Below are positions 42,338 to 50,836 of a stretch of 64,000 nt of DNA, piece after piece. This stretch comes from DASYTH01 sp035762905. GTDB lineage: Bacteria; Actinomycetota; Actinomycetes; Mycobacteriales; Pseudonocardiaceae. The first letter of the stretch is position 1. Every line of letters starts with the position of its first letter. Location of the stretch: NCBI RefSeq assembly GCF_035762905.1, contig NZ_DASUCC010000028.1, forward strand, positions 62,001-126,000, written 5' to 3'. A program made the translations under genes and the position numbers. Under the pieces are notes generated by a model. The model was not told the origin of the DNA. It saw nothing but the letters and a program-made list of their open reading frames with translations, and searched no databases.

Positions 42338-43264
42338 GTGTATCCGTTGCGTTCGCTGATCCTGGCCGCCGCAGGAAATCAAACGATCCGCCACATGGTC
42401 GGCTCCGCCCCGGTGAGCCGGGACGTGGTGCGCCGCTACGTGGCCGGCGAGACGACCGCGGACGCGGTCGCGGTGACCGGTCGCCTGGTGGCCGCCGGAC
42501 TGACCGTCACGCTGGACTACCTCGGCGAAGACACCACCGACACGGCGCTGGCCGAGCGGACCGTGCAGGCCTACCTCGAGCTGCTGGACGCCCTCGAGGC
42601 GCGCGGTCTGGCCGAGCGGGCCGAGGTGAGCGTCAAGCTCTCCGCCGTCGGCCAACTGCTCGACGAGCGGCTCGCGCTGGACAACGCCGGCCGGATCTGC
42701 GCCGCGGCGCAGCGCTGCGGCACCACGGTCACGCTGGACATGGAGGACCACACCACCACCGACTCGACCCTGCGGGTGCTCGGCGAGCTGCGCACCCGGT
42801 GGCCGTGGGTGGGCGCGGTGCTGCAGGCCTACCTGCGCCGCACGCTGGACGACTGCGACCGGCTGGCCACCGCGGGCTCCCGGGTGCGGTTGTGCAAGGG
42901 CGCCTACGCCGAGCCGCCGGACGTGGCCTTCGCCGATGCCCACGAGGTGGACCTGAGCTACGTGCGGTGCGCGATGGCGCTGCTCGGCGGGGACGGCTTC
43001 CCGATGTTCGCCACGCACGATCCCCGCCTGGTCCGGTTGCTCGGCGAGCGGGCCGGCGAGTACGGGCGCAAGCCGGGCAGCTTCGAGTTCCAGATGCTCT
43101 ACGGGATCCGGCCGGAGGAACAGCTACGACTCGCCCAGGTCGGGCACACCGTGCGGGTCTACGTACCATACGGTGGCGAATGGTACGGATACCTGATGCG
43201 CCGTCTCGCGGAGCGCCCGGCCAACCTGGCGTTCTTCCTGCGTTCCCTGGCCACGCGGGGCTGA
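42338..43264 (+). CDS. Proline dehydrogenase
   Basis: A 308-residue FAD enzyme, the first step of proline degradation to glutamate. The LQAYLRRTLDDCD and RLCKGAYAEPP segments and the substrate-binding end YGYLMRRLAERP (two Arg that hold the proline carboxylate) are typical of monofunctional PRODH. A TAAAGT -10 (42325-42330) lies 7 nt before the GTG. No delta-1-pyrroline-5-carboxylate dehydrogenase gene is seen next to it; proC, the biosynthetic enzyme, is two genes away. Confidence 0.93.
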   Translation: MYPLRSLILAAAGNQTIRHMVGSAPVSRDVVRRYVAGETTADAVAVTGRLVAAGLTVTLDYLGEDTTDTALAERTVQAYLELLDALEARGLAERAEVSVKLSAVGQLLDERLALDNAGRICAAAQRCGTTVTLDMEDHTTTDSTLRVLGELRTRWPWVGAVLQAYLRRTLDDCDRLATAGSRVRLCKGAYAEPPDVAFADAHEVDLSYVRCAMALLGGDGFPMFATHDPRLVRLLGERAGEYGRKPGSFEFQMLYGIRPEEQLRLAQVGHTVRVYVPYGGEWYGYLMRRLAERPANLAFFLRSLATRG

Positions 43265-43307
43265 GCGCGGGTTACACGGGCTCGTTGAACATGGCAGGGT
43301 AAAGATC

Positions 43308-44162
43308 ATGAGCAGTGTTGCTGGCCACGGGGACGCACGCGCGGGCGGCGCCCCGGCCGGCCCGTTCGCGCTCGCCTCGCGGGTTCGCCCGCTCGGTGAC
43401 GGCACGTTCACCGCCGAGCTACCGGCGACCTGGACGGTGCGCGGCCGGCCGCACGGCGGGTTCCTGCTCGCCCTGCTGGCCCGCACGGCGGTCGCGGCGC
43501 ACAGCGGCGGGGCCGGCACCCCGCTGGTGGACCCGCTCGCGGTCAGCGCCCAGTTCCTCAACCCGCCCAGCGTCGGGCCGGTGCTGTTGCGCACCGAGTT
43601 GCGCAAGTCCGGCCGGCAGGCCACGGTCGTCTCGGTCCACCTCGAGCAGCGCGGCAAGAGCTGCGTGGAAGGGGTGGTCACCACCGGCCGGTTACCCAGG
43701 GAGCGGGCGGCCTGGGCGGATCTGCCCAACCTGTCCGCGGAGCCCCCGGGCAACGCGGTCGAGGTCGCCTCGCTCCCGCTCGCTTCGGTGTTCAAGCTGA
43801 CCACGGCCTGCGACATCCGGCTGGACCCGACCGGCGCCGGGTTCCTGCACGGCCACGTCGGTGACCCGCTGCGGCTGCGGTTGTGGGTGCGGCCGAGGGC
43901 CGAGCCGGCCGACCCGCTGTTCGCGCTGGTCGCCGGGGACATCAACATGCCGCTGACGTTCAACCTTGGCCGGTTCGGGTGGAGCCCCACGGTGCAGATG
44001 ACCGCGCTGGTCCGGTCCCGGCCGTCGCCCGGCTGGCTGCGGGTGCTGGTCGAGTCCCGGGCCGTGCACGGCGCCTGGTTCGACTCGGATGCCACCGTGA
44101 TCGACTCCACCGGCCGGCTGATCTGCCAGGCCCGCCAACTCGCCCTGTCCGCCGCGGGCTGA
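43308..44162 (+). CDS. Acyl-CoA thioesterase, double hotdog fold (Rv0499-like)
   Basis: A 284-residue TesB-like protein. The first hotdog unit has RPHGGFLLALLARTA with the family's GG turn; the second covers about residues 165-280. It probably hydrolyses acyl-CoA thioesters in the cytoplasm. It precedes proC as Rv0499 precedes Rv0500. Confidence 0.83.
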   Translation: MSSVAGHGDARAGGAPAGPFALASRVRPLGDGTFTAELPATWTVRGRPHGGFLLALLARTAVAAHSGGAGTPLVDPLAVSAQFLNPPSVGPVLLRTELRKSGRQATVVSVHLEQRGKSCVEGVVTTGRLPRERAAWADLPNLSAEPPGNAVEVASLPLASVFKLTTACDIRLDPTGAGFLHGHVGDPLRLRLWVRPRAEPADPLFALVAGDINMPLTFNLGRFGWSPTVQMTALVRSRPSPGWLRVLVESRAVHGAWFDSDATVIDSTGRLICQARQLALSAAG

Positions 44163-44183
44163 CCGCTCTGGCACGCTATTGCC

Positions 44184-45014
44184 ATGACTGCGGCTACCGG
44201 GCGCCCCACCATCGCCGTGCTGGGCGCCGGCAAGATCGGCGAGGCGCTGCTGTCCGGCCTGCTGGGCGGCGGCCGCCGGGTGGACGAGCTGATGTTCACC
44301 GAACGCCACGCCGAACGGGCCAAGGAGCTGACCCGGCGGTACGGAATCCGTGCGGTGGACATCGCGGTGGCGGCCGCCGAGGCGGACGTGCTCGTGGTGG
44401 CCGTCAAGCCGCAGGACATCGAGCCGCTGCTGGACGAGCTCGCCCCGCTGATCAGCCCGCCGACCCTGGTGGTGTCGCTGTGTGCGGGGCTGCCCACCGC
44501 GCTGTACGAGCGGCGGCTGCCGGCCGGGGTGCCGGTGGTCCGGGTCATGCCCAACACGCCCGCCGTGGTCGGCCAGGCGATGAGCGCGATCTCGCCGGGC
44601 GGGCACGCCGGACCCGAGCACCTGGACGTGGTGGAGCAGATGCTCGCCGCGGTCGGCAAGGTGGTGCGCGTGCCCGAGTCGCAGCAGGACGCGGTGACCG
44701 CGCTCTCCGGCTCCGGCCCGGCGTACTTCTTCTACCTGGTCGAGGCCATGATCGACGCCGGCATCCTGCTCGGTCTGCCGCGCAACGTGTCCGAGAAACT
44801 GATCATCCAGTCGGCCGTCGGCGCGGCCAAGATGCTGGCCGAGACCGGGGAGCACCCGGTGACCCTGCGCGAGGCGGTCACCTCGCCGGCCGGCACCACG
44901 ATCATGGCCATCCGGGAGTTGGAGAAGCACGGCGTGCGGGCGGCGCTACTGGCCGCGATCGAGGCGGCCCGGGACCGGTCCGAGGAACTGGGCCGGGCTC
45001 ACAAGATCGACTAG
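44184..45014 (+). CDS. proC: Pyrroline-5-carboxylate reductase
   Basis: A 276-residue enzyme for the last step of proline synthesis. NADPH-binding GAGKIGEALLSGL is at the N-terminus, VRVMPNTPAVVGQAMSA in the middle, and the ALSGSGPAYFFYLVEAM signature plus TSPAGTTIMAI at the C-terminus. The 11-mer TCTGGCACGCT ends 6 nt before its ATG, the same 11-mer seen before gpm. Confidence 0.96.
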   Translation: MTAATGRPTIAVLGAGKIGEALLSGLLGGGRRVDELMFTERHAERAKELTRRYGIRAVDIAVAAAEADVLVVAVKPQDIEPLLDELAPLISPPTLVVSLCAGLPTALYERRLPAGVPVVRVMPNTPAVVGQAMSAISPGGHAGPEHLDVVEQMLAAVGKVVRVPESQQDAVTALSGSGPAYFFYLVEAMIDAGILLGLPRNVSEKLIIQSAVGAAKMLAETGEHPVTLREAVTSPAGTTIMAIRELEKHGVRAALLAAIEAARDRSEELGRAHKID

Positions 45015-45098
45015 CCGGGTTCCGGAATGTGAATATCTTGACGCGAACTGACGTCGCATCAGTCACAGCCGTCACGCTACTCTCTGGAGAAGCACGTG

Positions 45099-45140
45099 CG
45101 TGTCGGTTCCCGCCGGGGGGAAGCCGGCGGGCGCGACACG
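45099..45140 (+). promoter_or_regulatory. Stable leader hairpin upstream of the bldC-like gene
   Basis: CGTGTCG/CGACACG (45099-45105/45134-45140) and CCCGCCGG/CCGGCGGG (45109-45116/45124-45131) nest into a long stem with a small internal loop and a 7-nt loop. It ends 22 nt before the ATG. It could be a leader element affecting translation or an attenuator. Confidence 0.5.
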
Positions 45141-45162
45141 TGGCAAAGGACGCGGTGAGCCC

Positions 45163-45378
45163 ATGCCGGCGAAGAAGGACAAGGAAGCCCAAGGTGTCGC
45201 ACCCGTGCAGTTCCTCACCGTGGCCGAGGTGGCCGCGATGATGCGGGTGTCCAAGATGACGGTGTACCGCCTGGTGCACAACGGTGAGCTGCCCGCCGTC
45301 CGGGTCGGCAAGTCCTTCCGGGTGCCGGAGAAGGCGGTGCACAGCTACCTCGAGGGCGCCTACTTCGACGCCGGCTGA
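45163..45378 (+). CDS. bldC: BldC-like MerR-type DNA-binding protein (Rv0500A ortholog)
   Basis: A 71-residue protein made almost entirely of a MerR-like winged helix: FLTVAEVAAMMRVSKMTVYR, then HNGELPAVRVGKSFRVPE. This is the actinobacterial BldC family, which in Streptomyces binds DNA cooperatively at repeats and delays development. ATG 45163 has AAAGGA 12 nt upstream; a GTG at 45100 in the same frame would lie inside the leader hairpin and is less likely. Confidence 0.9.
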   Translation: MPAKKDKEAQGVAPVQFLTVAEVAAMMRVSKMTVYRLVHNGELPAVRVGKSFRVPEKAVHSYLEGAYFDAG

Positions 45379-45526
45379 AGCCGGCTGCACGACGCCGGGG
45401 CCGGCCAGGTAACCTTGACGTTCGTTGCCTGGTGCCATCGCACGCCGAACTGCCTCGCTGGTTTGAGTGGTCGTGGCCGCACCGGAGCGCCAAGAGCCAG
45501 ACCACTGACGACAGCGAAGGATCCGC

Positions 45527-45628
45527 ATGGGTTCGGTCATCAAGAAGCGCCGTAAGCGCATGTCGAAGAAGAAGCACCGCAAGCTGCTGCGCAAGACCAG
45601 GGTGCAGCGCCGCAAGCTGAAGAAGTAG
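45527..45628 (+). CDS. 33-residue AURKAIP1/COX24-type ribosomal protein bS22
   Basis: A 33-residue, extremely basic protein: MGSVIKKRRKRMSKKKHRKL and a tail ending RVQRRKLKK. It equals Rv0500B and the small ribosomal-subunit protein bS22 seen in mycobacterial ribosome structures. AAGGA lies 6 nt before the ATG. Upstream, 148 bp without a gene hold a TAACCT -10-like box (45410-45415) and a 7-bp dyad AGTGGTC/GACCACT (45466/45500), so it probably has its own promoter and a leader. Confidence 0.93.
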   Translation: MGSVIKKRRKRMSKKKHRKLLRKTRVQRRKLKK

Positions 45629-45739
45629 CGTCCGGCAACTCCCGGTTACCCGCGTTAACAGCGTGTTGCCGGGCGATCCGGGATGCCCGAAGGTGGTCTA
45701 CAGTCGGGTACCGCAGGGGACAACCGATCGAGGAAGTGC

Positions 45740-46774
45740 ATGACGCCCAACGTCGTCCTCGTGACCGGCGTTGGCGGCTATCTCGGTGGCAACCTGGCCG
45801 CACGGCTGGCAGCCAACCCGGACATCGAACGCGTGATCGCCGTGGATACCGCGCCGCCGCCACGCGCCGTGCTCCGTCGCATGGGCCGGGCCGAGTTCGT
45901 CCGCGCCGACATCCGCAACCCGCTGATCGCCAAGGTGATCTCGGCGGGCCGAGTGGACACCGTGGTGCACGCGGCGACCACGGCGAGCCCGGCGGGTCCG
46001 TCCGGCCGCACGCTGATCAAGGAAATGAACGTCATCGGCACGATGCAGTTGCTGGCCGCCTGCCAGCGGTCCCGCACGGTGCGCAAGCTGGTGGTGAAGT
46101 CAACGGCGGCGGTCTACGGCGCCAGTTCCCGCTCGCCGGCGGTGTTCACCGAGGAGGACACGCCCCGGGACCTGGCATCCAGCGGGTTCGCCAAGGACGC
46201 CGTCGAGGTCGAGGGCTACGTCCGCGGGTTCGCCCGGCGCCGGCCGGACGTGCTGGTGACCACGCTGCGGCTGGTCAACCTGATCGGACCCGGGGTGGAC
46301 ACCGTGCTCACCCGGTACTTCGCGCTGCCGGTGGTGCCGACCGTGCTGGGCTTCGACGCCCGGATGCAACTGCTGCACGGCGAGGACGGGCTCGCCGTGC
46401 TGGACCGGGCGACGGTCGAGGACCTGCCCGGCGTGTTCAACGTGGGTGGCGACGGGGTGCTGATGCTCTCCCAGGCCATCCGCCGGGCCGGCCGGGTGCC
46501 GCTGCCGCTGCTCCGCGGCGCCATCCCGACCATGGCCCGGCTGGTGCCGTTCGGCTCCCGGCTGGTCAACTTCTCGCCGGACCAGGTGCGGTTCCTCAAC
46601 TACGGCCGGGTGGTCGACACGACCCGGCTGAAGACCACCTTCGGGTTCACGCCGCGGTGGACCACCTCGCAGGCGTTCGACGACTACGTCCAAGGCAGCG
46701 GCCGCCGGCCGCTGGTGGACCCCGGACGCCTCGGCGCGCTGGAGCGGCGGCTGCATGCCGCCGCCGCGCGCTGA
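45740..46774 (+). CDS. NAD-dependent epimerase/dehydratase-like protein (Rv0501/GalE2-like)
   Basis: A 344-residue extended SDR with the cofactor motif TGVGGYLGGNLA. The usual catalytic Tyr-x-x-x-Lys is replaced by F150 and A154 (GFAKDAVEVEGYVRG), although the Ser/Thr and the downstream EVEGY are kept. It may therefore be a binding protein rather than an epimerase, despite the GalE2 name used in mycobacteria. It lies between the bS22 gene and the acyltransferase gene as in M. tuberculosis. Confidence 0.85.
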   Translation: MTPNVVLVTGVGGYLGGNLAARLAANPDIERVIAVDTAPPPRAVLRRMGRAEFVRADIRNPLIAKVISAGRVDTVVHAATTASPAGPSGRTLIKEMNVIGTMQLLAACQRSRTVRKLVVKSTAAVYGASSRSPAVFTEEDTPRDLASSGFAKDAVEVEGYVRGFARRRPDVLVTTLRLVNLIGPGVDTVLTRYFALPVVPTVLGFDARMQLLHGEDGLAVLDRATVEDLPGVFNVGGDGVLMLSQAIRRAGRVPLPLLRGAIPTMARLVPFGSRLVNFSPDQVRFLNYGRVVDTTRLKTTFGFTPRWTTSQAFDDYVQGSGRRPLVDPGRLGALERRLHAAAAR

Positions 46775-46815
46775 CCGGACGCAATTCTTCGCGGAAACTG
46801 GAAAGGTAACGCGGC

Positions 46816-47811
46816 ATGCAGCAAGCACGGGTGATTCCCCTGCAGCGCAACAGAAACGGACCGGCCCGAGTGGACGGTCCGGATCCGGCGGCGGCTCCGC
46901 AGGAGGTGTCGGCCGAGCCGGCGGAGTTGACCGAGCCGACCCCGCTGCGGCCGCGGGCGGAGCCGGTGCGGTCGGACGGCCCGCTCGGCCGGCTGGCCGA
47001 CGCGGTGGCGTTCCTGCGCCGCCGGCTGTCCGGCGACTATCCGATCGACGAGTTCGGGTTCGACCCCGAGCTGACCGACGCGGTGCTGCTGCCGCCGCTG
47101 CGGCTGCTGTACCGGTCGTGGTTCCGGGTCGAGGTGACCGGTGCCGAGCACCTGCCGGCCGACGGCGGCGCGCTGCTGGTGTGCAACCACTCCGGCACGC
47201 TGCCGCTGGACGCGGTGATGACCGCGGTGGCGGTGCGGGAGCACCACCCGGCCGGCCGGCACCTGCGGATGCTCGGTGCCGACCTGGTCTTCCAGACCCC
47301 GCTGCTCGGCGCGCTGGCCCGCAAGTCCGGCCAGACGCTGGCCTGCAACCCGGACGCCGAGCGGCTGCTGCGGGCCGGCGAGCTGGTCGGGGTGTGGCCG
47401 GAGGGCTTCAAGGGCATCGGCAAGCCGTTCCGGGACCGCTACAAGCTGCAGCGGTTCGGCCGGGGCGGGTTCGTCTCGGCGGCGATCCGCACCGGCGTGC
47501 CGATCGTCCCGTGCTCGATCGTCGGCGCCGAGGAGATCTACCCCAAGATCGGCGACCTGCGCCCGCTGGCCCGACTGTTCGGCCTGCCGTACTTCCCGGT
47601 CACCCCGTTCTTCCCGCTGCTCGGCCCGCTCGGCGCGATCCCGCTGCCGTCCAAGTGGCACATCGAGTTCGGTGAGCCGATCGACACCGGGTCCTACCCG
47701 GACGCCGACGACCCGATGCTGGTCTTCAACCTCACCGACCAGGTCCGGGAGACCATCCAGCAGAGCCTCTACCGGCTGCTCGCCGAGCGGGGCAACCCGT
47801 TCCTGGGCTGA
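46816..47811 (+). CDS. PlsC-like lysophospholipid acyltransferase (Rv0502-like)
   Basis: A 331-residue membrane-associated acyltransferase. Motif I NHSGTLPLD (His-x4-Asp), motif III VWPEGFKGIGKPF and motif IV IVPCSIVGAEE are all present. It probably acylates a glycerolipid or a related acceptor. The first 60 residues are Pro/Ala-rich and look disordered. It ends 4 nt before the convergent HAD gene. Confidence 0.9.
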   Translation: MQQARVIPLQRNRNGPARVDGPDPAAAPQEVSAEPAELTEPTPLRPRAEPVRSDGPLGRLADAVAFLRRRLSGDYPIDEFGFDPELTDAVLLPPLRLLYRSWFRVEVTGAEHLPADGGALLVCNHSGTLPLDAVMTAVAVREHHPAGRHLRMLGADLVFQTPLLGALARKSGQTLACNPDAERLLRAGELVGVWPEGFKGIGKPFRDRYKLQRFGRGGFVSAAIRTGVPIVPCSIVGAEEIYPKIGDLRPLARLFGLPYFPVTPFFPLLGPLGAIPLPSKWHIEFGEPIDTGSYPDADDPMLVFNLTDQVRETIQQSLYRLLAERGNPFLG

Positions 47812-47815
47812 CCGG

Positions 47816-48763
47816 TCAGGCGTGCTCGCGCTTGCGGTAGGCGGCAAGGCCGGCGGCGACCGCGCCGGCCACCGCCCCGGCGCCGAGCACCGACGGCACG
47901 CCGATCTTGGCGGCCTTGCGGCCGGTGCGGAAGTCGCGGATCTCCCAGCCGCGCTTGCGGGCGACCTCGCGCAGGCCGCTGTCCGGGTTGACCGCGACCG
48001 AGGTGCCGACCACCGACAGCATCGGGACGTCGTTGGCCGAGTCCGAGTACGCGGTGCACCGGCGTAGGTTCAGGCCCTCGCGGGCGGCGAGGGCGCGCAC
48101 GGCGTGGGCCTTGGCCGGGCCGTGCAGCATCTCCCCGACCAGGCGTCCGGTGTAGACGCCGTCCTCGCTCTCCGCGACCGTGCCGAGCGCGCCGGTCAGG
48201 CCGAGCCGGCGGGCGATGATCGTGGCCAGCTCCACCGGCGTCGCGGTGACCAGCCAGACCCGCTGCCCGGCGTCGAGGTGCATCTGGGCCAGCGCCCGGG
48301 TACCCGGCCAGATCTTGTCCGCCATCAGCTCGTCGTAGATCTCCTCGCCGAGGGAGATCAGCTCGTCCACCGTGTGACCGGCCACAAAGGACAGCGCCTG
48401 CTCCCGGCTGTTCCGGATGCCGTCCCGGCTCTCCTTGCCGGCCACCCGGAACTTCACCTGTTGCACCGCGAACCGGGCCAGGTCGGAGTTGGTGAAGAAC
48501 TTCCGCGCGGCCAGCCCGCGGGCGAAGTGGAAGATCGACGCGCCCATCATCATCGTGTTGTCCACGTCGAAGAACGCGGCCGCGGTGAGATCGGCCACCG
48601 GCCGGGCGGCCTCGTCGGGCGGCGCCTCCTGCTCGATGGCGTAGGCCGCCTCGGCAGACGCCTCACCGGCCAGAGCGGCCAGCCGCTCCAGCTCGGTCAC
48701 CTTCCTGTCGCCGTGCCGACGGGACAACGGCATCGCCTCCGGGTGGTTCACGGTGTTGAACAC
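47816..48763 (-). CDS. HAD-IB family phosphatase (SerB1/Rv0505c-like)
   Basis: A 315-residue HAD hydrolase. Motif I FFDVDNTMMMGAS holds the nucleophile Asp, motif II is LVTATPVELA, motif III includes the Lys in GPAKAHAVRAL and motif IV is AYSDSANDVPML. A C-terminal hydrophobic helix (VLGAGAVAGAVAAGLAAYR) may attach it to the membrane. Substrate may be phosphoserine or a lysophospholipid-type phosphate. Start is uncertain: GTG 48763, GTG 48751 or ATG 48733; a TAGTCT box (48764-48769) favours 48751. Confidence 0.87.
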   Translation of the reverse strand: MFNTVNHPEAMPLSRRHGDRKVTELERLAALAGEASAEAAYAIEQEAPPDEAARPVADLTAAAFFDVDNTMMMGASIFHFARGLAARKFFTNSDLARFAVQQVKFRVAGKESRDGIRNSREQALSFVAGHTVDELISLGEEIYDELMADKIWPGTRALAQMHLDAGQRVWLVTATPVELATIIARRLGLTGALGTVAESEDGVYTGRLVGEMLHGPAKAHAVRALAAREGLNLRRCTAYSDSANDVPMLSVVGTSVAVNPDSGLREVARKRGWEIRDFRTGRKAAKIGVPSVLGAGAVAGAVAAGLAAYRKREHA

Positions 48764-48783
48764 AGACTATCGATCGCCCCGGA

Positions 48784-50004
48784 CTAACCACCGAGGCGAA
48801 TACCGGGCAGACCGGGCAGCAGCGGCGGTAACTCCACCGGCGGCAACGGTAGCGGCACCGAGACCGGGGTCTGCCCGGTCGCAGGCGCGCCCGGTTCGGG
48901 TGAACCGGGCGCGCCAGGTACCGCCGACGGTCCGGCGCCGGGCAGCGGGGGGGTCTGCGTCGGCGGCAGCGGCGCCGTCGGCGCCGAGGTCAGTGGCGGC
49001 TCCGGCGGCGCCTGGGAGTCGCTGAGGCTCGGCGCGGACCTGCGGTCGTTGTCGGCGCCGGGCACCCGCTCGCACCGGCCGGTCGCCGGCAGCGCACCGA
49101 TCGCGTCGAACGATCCGGTGGTGATCTGGTAGCAGGGCATCCGGTCCAGCAGGGCGTCGGCCCGGGCGGTGATGCCGGTCAGCAGGGCGAGCGAGGTGCT
49201 GGTCCGGTGCCGCGCCGCGGCGGGCAGCCCGCCGGCCGCCGCCTCGAGCCGGACCGCCTGGGTCCGGGCCCATTCGCGCAGCGACTGCAGCTGCCGGCCG
49301 TCGCGCTGGGTGGCCAGCGCGATCAGCTGCCGGGCGGCGGCCGCGGTGTCGGTGTCGAAGTCCGACATCGCCGTGAGGTACAGCCCGACCGGCGCGTCGT
49401 CCGGGTTGGGGTAGCGCCGGGCCAGCGTCTCGATCTCGGTCACCCGGGCCGCGGCGAACTCGAGGTGCTTGACCGCCTTGGACTCGTCGCCGAAGGTCAG
49501 GCCGAGCGAGGCCGCCTCGGCGGTGCGCTTGATCCCGTACAGCGTGTCGCCGGGCAGCGCGTCCCTGGCCAGCAACAGGCTCATTCCGGCGAGCGAGGCC
49601 ACCAGCGCCAGCATCGCCACGGCCGCGATGGCGAACCGGCCGCGCAGACCGGCGCCGGGTTTGGAGTTCTCGCCCGGCCGGGAGGAACCGCGGTCGGAGC
49701 CGCCCGGCCGGCTGCCCCACCTCCTCGGGCGCCGCGACTGCGGTGCCGGGCCGGTTGCGGGCTTGGGCCGCTCCGGGAGCGCGGGCGGGGAGCCCTGGTC
49801 GAGGTCGGAGTCGGAGTCGAGGTCGTCGGGGCCGGAGTCGGGCTCCGGGGCGGCGAAACCGGCCAGGATCCGCGCCCGCATCCGGTCCCGCGCCTCGCCG
49901 TCGGGTGCGGTCAGCGGAGCCAGGCCGCGTACCAGGGCGACGACCCGCTGGTCGACCTCCACCGGTCCGTCAGGCCCTGACGGTTCCGTTCCGCTGTTCA
50001 CCAT
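48784..50004 (-). CDS. DUF5667 domain protein, probable anti-sigma partner
   Basis: A 406-residue protein. Residues 1-60 form a short helical region (VDQRVVALVRGLAPL), followed by a disordered part, a single membrane helix (about 123-147, IAAVAMLALVASLAGMSLLL), the DUF5667 domain starting LPGDTLYGIKRTAEAASLGLTF, and a Pro-rich extracellular tail. It is encoded just downstream of an ECF sigma factor gene on the same strand. One membrane helix with a small cytoplasmic part next to an ECF sigma fits an anti-sigma factor; that role is inferred. Confidence 0.75.
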   Translation of the reverse strand: MVNSGTEPSGPDGPVEVDQRVVALVRGLAPLTAPDGEARDRMRARILAGFAAPEPDSGPDDLDSDSDLDQGSPPALPERPKPATGPAPQSRRPRRWGSRPGGSDRGSSRPGENSKPGAGLRGRFAIAAVAMLALVASLAGMSLLLARDALPGDTLYGIKRTAEAASLGLTFGDESKAVKHLEFAAARVTEIETLARRYPNPDDAPVGLYLTAMSDFDTDTAAAARQLIALATQRDGRQLQSLREWARTQAVRLEAAAGGLPAAARHRTSTSLALLTGITARADALLDRMPCYQITTGSFDAIGALPATGRCERVPGADNDRRSAPSLSDSQAPPEPPLTSAPTAPLPPTQTPPLPGAGPSAVPGAPGSPEPGAPATGQTPVSVPLPLPPVELPPLLPGLPGIRLGG

Positions 50005-50086
50005 CCCGCTCCGGACTTCCAGTCATCCGTAAAGGATCTCGCTCTATACAAACGATTGGCCCAACGCCAAGTTACGGCAGTACACG

Positions 50087-50686
50087 TCATCGCAGCTCCG
50101 AGGGCAGAAGTTGGGCCAGCCGGCGCACGGCCCGGTGCTGCAACGCCTTCACCGCGCCCTCGTTGCGTTCCATGATCTGCGCGGTCTCGGCAACCGATAA
50201 GCCCTGCAGGAACCGCAGCACGATGCACTCCCGCTGGTCGTCGCCGAGCTGCTCGACGCATCCCAGCAGCGCCTCGGCGGTGACCTTGGTCAGCACCTCG
50301 TGCTCCGGCCCGGCCTCGACCCGGCGCGACTCGACCTCGGCGGTGATCACCTCCAGCCGGAACCGGCTGGACTTGACGTGGTCGAGCACCAGGTTCCTGG
50401 CGATCGTGACGAACCAGGCGCCCACGTCCCGGCCCTGGTAGCTGACCGTGCCGATCCGGCGCAGCGCGCGCAGGAACGTCTCGCTGGTGACGTCCTCGGC
50501 CAGCTCCCGGTCACCGACCCGGAACAGCACGTAGCGGTACACCACGTCGACGTAACGGTCGTAGAGCCTGCCGAAGGCCGCCATGTCGCCCTGCTGCGCG
50601 GCATGGACCAGATCCCAGGACTCACCGGGCTGTCTGGTCTCGGGTACCTCTGCCACGTCGAAGGCGTCGATTTCGTGCTGGCTCAC
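50087..50686 (-). CDS. ECF sigma factor (BldN-like)
   Basis: A 199-residue sigma factor. Region 2 spans about residues 40-105 (AFGRLYDRYVDVVYRYVLFR, then AEDVTSETFLRAL) and region 4 about 130-190 (CIVLRFLQGLSVAETAQIM). An N-terminal extension of about 35 residues recalls BldN of Streptomyces, whose anti-sigma partner is a membrane protein encoded beside it. The GTG start is at 50686. The 82 bp to the DUF5667 gene hold no strong signal. Confidence 0.88.
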   Translation of the reverse strand: MSQHEIDAFDVAEVPETRQPGESWDLVHAAQQGDMAAFGRLYDRYVDVVYRYVLFRVGDRELAEDVTSETFLRALRRIGTVSYQGRDVGAWFVTIARNLVLDHVKSSRFRLEVITAEVESRRVEAGPEHEVLTKVTAEALLGCVEQLGDDQRECIVLRFLQGLSVAETAQIMERNEGAVKALQHRAVRRLAQLLPSELR

Positions 50687-50836
50687 GGTAGGTTCTGGGC
50701 TGCTCCGTCTCGGACCGTCTACTTCTTAGTTGGCAATCGTCGATATCACCAAGTTGTTCCGCCTAACAGGTAGTTAACCGTGACGTCGGTGGCCCGTGAC
50801 ACACTTTCGCCCGGGTAAGCGATGAAAGAGGTTCCC

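Noticed and set aside
44170..44183. Sigma-54-like TGGCAC...TGC before proC
   Set aside because: The spacing is off by one and actinobacteria lack sigma-54; it fits better as a leaderless -10 variant.
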